This document shows, in pieces, positions 23,201-64,000 of a DNA stretch of 64,000 nt (within the stretch, counting starts at the first letter, position 1; each line of letters starts with the position of its first letter). Source of the stretch: Colius striatus (Eukaryota > Chordata > Aves > Coliiformes > Coliidae); the NCBI RefSeq assembly GCF_028858725.1, contig NC_084768.1, positions 31,588,664-31,652,663 on the forward strand, written 5' to 3'. A program made the position numbers and the translations under genes. The notes beneath the pieces were generated by a model. The model was not told the DNA's origin and did not search any database. It worked only from the letters and a program-made list of their open reading frames with translations.

Positions 23201-25273
23201 GGGTGCGGGGCCAAGGGGAGCCCCAAAGCTGCTGTGCCTTCTCCTCCGACCCTGCGCAATGCCGTGGAGGCTCCGCACAACAGTGCCCGTGATAATGCTG
23301 CCTTTTTCCTTCCCGTTTACACCAGTTTCCCCCAGGACACCAGAACAATTGCCTTATTGAAGGCCACACTGATTACAGCAGAGACACTGTAAGGGATGCA
23401 ATTAGCCTGGCCCAACCCCCTTCAGAAAACCAACGTGACCCTTTTCCTCCTTTCACCCTGTAGTACCCTTTTCCTCCATTGGAAACGCAGTCCAGAGCTC
23501 CTCAGAGGGCACGGGCCAGGCAGCCTATGGGCCAGGCAGGCCAGGGCTCACCCAGACCCTTTTGCCCAACAGACAGATTGAAAAGGCTTTTGTTTCCACT
23601 GTTGGCCTTCCCGAGGCGGCTGCTGAGGAGCTTTGCTTCCGCCTGGCCGCTGAGCTGCACGTGCAGCTGGCGTAGCCCAGCGCCGCGAGAAGTTCAAAGA
23701 TGTGCCCTTGCACACATGGAGGGGATGGTGTGTTTGTGCCCCGTGGCTCGCTGCTGCCTGTCAGGCCTCCTGCATGGGACAAGGCTCCTCTTACCCCTCC
23801 TGTGTCTGCTGCCTCAGCCAGGCCTCATTTTCCATTGGCAGAGGAAGGTGAATTAAACCCGAGCAGCTGCTCGGGGACTGGAGCTGCTGCCTGTGCCCCC
23901 TCTGTCTGCAGGATCCACCTGATGGCTGGGCGGGTGCCCCAGGGCACGGAGCGGGCAGCAGTGGCAGCTGAGATGGAAACCACCTTCATTGAGAATCTCA
24001 GATACGCTGCGGACCTCCTGGCCCAGGTAAGCAGGGACTGGGGCTTTGCTCCGCAGATGCAGCTCTTGGGGTACTTGGGTCCTCACCAGCCTGGCACGGG
24101 GCAGCAGTGCTCCCTGGGGGAGAGGTGGCGGGATGCTCTGCAGGCTGACATTACTGTGGTTGCAGGAAGACATGACGGGACTGGTGGAGCCCATTAACAA
24201 CCGCATCACTGACCCTCGCTACTATCTGAACACCCCGCACCAAGGTAAGGCAGACATCGCCTTCAAGGGAGGAGAAGGATCCCCAAAGGCTGAAAGGCTT
24301 CGGCTGCAGGGAGATGCTGAGGGAGCACAGTTGACGAAGGCGCATCCCGGGGTTTCACCTTGAAGCTTCCAGCCTGGAGGGGGTGATGGTCTCTCATTTC
24401 TTGCACCCTTTTAGCTGCTGCCATCCTGGAAAAGGTGGGACGGCCCAACCTGAAGCTGCAGCTGGTGAGTCAGCGTTGAAGCTCTCCAGGGTCTGACCTC
24501 TGCCAGGGACCTTCGCAGGTCTCCAGGGGACATGGGGGGGACAGTGGCAGTAGCACAGCCGTCCTTGACCACTCACTGCTGGACAGCTGCACCACCCTTC
24601 TCCTTGCTCTCCCCCAGGATCTTTTTCACTGCCAGATCATGGATGGGAACTTGTCACACAACCTGGAGACATACTTCCCACTCATTGGTAACACGGTGCA
24701 CCCAAACTGGCACCTCTGGGGCCATGGGGCAGGAGTGGCTTTGAGATGAGGCCCTCCTGCCCCACACTCTGCTGTGGCTGGCTGGGGCTGTGGGGCTGCT
24801 CTTGGACCACCTTGTCTCATGCCTGGAGAAGGCTGCAGGCAGGGCTGCCCGGGGCAGAACCTCGCCCCTTCCCTCTCTAGGTCACATCCAGATTGCGCAG
24901 GTGCCGGGGCGGCACGAGCCCGACAGCCCTGGGGAGCTGAACTTCCCCTACATCTTTGATCTCCTGGAGTCCCTTGGCTACACTGGCTATGTGGGCTGCG
25001 AGTATGCTCCCAAAGGTGAGCGGGGCTGCAGGCAGCCCCAGCCACCAACCAGCAGGCTGGGCCTGGGCAAAGCCAGGCAGGTCCTGGGGGCGGGCAGGGA
25101 GCGGGGAGCAGAGCCCCTGCCTGGGGCTCAGAGCCCTGCCTGGAGCAGAAGCTGCTCCAGCTCAGCCGGGCTCTGTCCCTGCAGGAGACACGCAGGAAGG
25201 CCTGGGCTGGCTGCGCTCGTACCGGCAGAACAGGGGCCTGCAGCCCGGGGGGACCAGCATGGCTGCAGAGTAA
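22679..25273 (+). CDS. HYI: Hydroxypyruvate isomerase, complete, eight exons
   Basis: This enzyme of the hydroxypyruvate isomerase family is expected to interconvert hydroxypyruvate and tartronate semialdehyde, probably in the cytosol. The coding exons are 22679-22874, 22954-23065, 23912-24026, 24166-24244, 24415-24464, 24618-24687, 24881-25015 and 25185-25273. All introns are GT-AG and the phases join without a break into 281 residues, against about 277 in human HYI. The fold is the xylose-isomerase-like TIM barrel. Likely metal and catalytic residues by family position are Glu149 in VEPIN, Asp185 in LDLFH with His188, and Glu248 in GCEY. The VPGRHEP loop lies at 215-221. The start codon has G at -3 and +4 and is the first Met of the conserved N terminus ([13 protein letters not shown]). 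The gene is convergent with SZT2. Identity is seen directly in the translation; the activity is inferred from the family. Confidence 0.96.
24477..24503 (+). repeat. 27-bp exact direct repeat, copy 2
   Basis: Second copy of the repeat at 22269-22295. It lies in HYI intron 5, starting 12 bases after the exon 5 donor. Confidence 0.9.
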
Positions 25274-25290
25274 AGCAAGGGCACCATGGC

Positions 25291-25296
25291 AATAAA
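25291..25296 (+). terminator. HYI: Poly(A) signal of HYI (AATAAA)
   Basis: A canonical AATAAA starts 18 bases after the HYI stop codon. It is followed by a TG/CT-rich stretch (about 25320-25340) that fits a downstream element. The 3' UTR would be very short, about 40-50 bases. Confidence 0.8.
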
Positions 25297-25319
25297 AGGC
25301 AGTGGCTTCACCAAGGAGC

Positions 25320-25904
25320 ATGTCTGTCCTGTCTCTGAGGGACAGTGGTGGGTGGGATGATTCCTAGAGCGACATTAGGAGCATCTTTGTCCCTTTTCAC
25401 TTCCCTGGGCCCTTCTAGGATCTGCCCAAGTACTTGGAGCCTACTCAGGTACTGTCTGTAGCACTATCAATGTCGTGATGGCTGGGGCAGTACTGTAGGT
25501 GACTGTAGGTACACACCTTCACCTCCAGTCTGCAGGTGCCCAGGTTTTCAGTCTCCCTTGCTCAGAGGAGGATTTATTCCTTGGAAACAGTGTGGGTGTC
25601 CCCGTTCAGCTCCAGGTGGGGACTAGAGCTGGAGTGAAGAGGGCTCTGGGCTTCCAATATCCTGCAGTTCTCCAGGCTGCTGCCAGGGCCCAGCCCAGAC
25701 CGTGCAAGAGGGGAACAGAAGCAAGCAGCCCCATCCCAGGCTGCCCAAACCAAGGCTTGGGGCTGCCTGCTCACAGAGGCTGAGGGGGGGTGTGCCTTGC
25801 TGCTGCTCCAGAGCAAGCATTAGACTGGTGCAAACCCAGCCAGTCCCCAAGCCTAGGATGCCTTTGCAGCCCCGGGGAGAGGCTTTCCACATCCTCAGCT
25901 CCAG
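25320..25904. other. Intergenic gap between convergent HYI and SZT2 3' ends
   Basis: About 0.6 kb between the two predicted cleavage sites. I see no coding exon, RNA gene or clear repeat. A second minus-strand AATAAA near 25572-25577 could give SZT2 a longer 3' UTR running almost to the HYI end. Confidence 0.6.
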
Positions 25905-26403
25905 CACATAAGGGGGCATCGGGTTCAGTTTATTTCGCAGATACATCAGTGGTGTTAATGTACATCTCCATAAAACCCTCCCCTGGTCCAGCTGACCCTT
26001 CTTGTCCTAGCTGGTGCTCTCCTGCTGAAAGCCAAGCACCAGAAGCAGGCTGCCTCCCTGCCCATGGCCCTGGTCCTTTCCCCTGAAAGCTGGAGCACTG
26101 CAGGGCACAGCCCTGTGCTGCGTGTGCTCCTGGCTGGCACAACTCCCCGGAGAGCCCAAAGCCACGGCCCTGAGAGTCCCTCTGTTGCAGCCACGCTCCT
26201 GCCCCTGCGCTTGGCTGCGAGGTCAGGCCACGTCACTCCCCCCCAGTCAGTGCAGCGAGGGGCAGAGCCACCCCCAGCCAGCAGGGGAGGGGCACGGGCC
26301 GGGGCTCCGCTCAGCGCCTGCAGGCTGCAGGCAGGGCTGCTGCCCCACAGCCCCGGCCCCTTCCTCCCCCTCGGCCCAGCAGGCGCTGCTGTGGGGGCCA
26401 GGG
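25905..26403 (-). other. SZT2: 3' UTR of SZT2
   Basis: This runs from the SZT2 stop codon (26404-26406) to the predicted cleavage site downstream of the poly(A) signal. It contains no intron signals that would be needed to reach the signal. Open frames on both strands here are chance results of GC-rich sequence. Confidence 0.65.
25929..25934 (-). terminator. SZT2: Poly(A) signal of SZT2 (AATAAA on the minus strand)
   Basis: TTTATT on the plus strand reads AATAAA on the minus strand, about 470 bases after the SZT2 stop codon. Cleavage would be expected near 25905-25915. Confidence 0.7.
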
Positions 26404-63888
<37,485 letters not shown>

Positions 63889-64000
63889 CTGGCAACAGAG
63901 AGGCAGTGAGACATGGAGGACTTCCCTACCCACACTGCAAGACTTAAAACACAACAATGACTGTGTTCTTCACTCCATAACACCGTCCTTCCCAAGACAA

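Overview
This is a vertebrate, almost certainly avian, nuclear window. Its exons are short and split by GT-AG introns. CR1 LINE fragments with the bird-type 3' tail (repeated ATTCTATG-like octamers) are scattered through it. The gene order HYI then SZT2, tail to tail, is the known vertebrate order. The species cannot be told from the sequence. There are no bacterial features: no operons, CRISPR arrays or prokaryotic defence genes.

Layout. (1) From 1 to about 22.4 kb I find no convincing coding exon. The stretch is GC-rich avian intergenic or intronic DNA with AT-rich islands (candidate conserved regulatory elements), an orphan CpG island near 13.4-13.9 kb, an ancient LINE relict, a CR1 copy, a 64-bp minisatellite, a large 19-bp minisatellite with higher-order structure and a polypurine tract. 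In mammals PTPRF lies on this side of HYI, so this may be PTPRF upstream or first-intron DNA, but no PTPRF exon is visible. (2) From 22.4 to 25.3 kb lies HYI on the + strand, complete in eight exons, with a CpG-island promoter and a 281-residue product. (3) From about 25.9 kb to the right edge lies SZT2 on the - strand. I could join 58 coding exons with phases that agree at every junction, giving about 2,843 residues up to the stop codon. The first few hundred residues lie beyond position 64,000.

What the genes do. HYI is a TIM-barrel hydroxypyruvate isomerase of small-molecule metabolism. SZT2 is the giant scaffold of the KICSTOR complex, which places GATOR1 on lysosomes so that mTORC1 is switched off when amino acids run short. 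They are neighbours but not known to share a pathway. Their 3' ends converge and their poly(A) signals are about 0.63 kb apart.

No previously undescribed system was found. The points most worth checking are a GC-AG intron, a tentative 36-nt microexon, two CR1 copies lying head to head and filling one SZT2 intron, a 27-bp exact repeat on either side of HYI exons 1-5, the ordered 19-bp array, and the orphan CpG island and AT-rich islands upstream of HYI.
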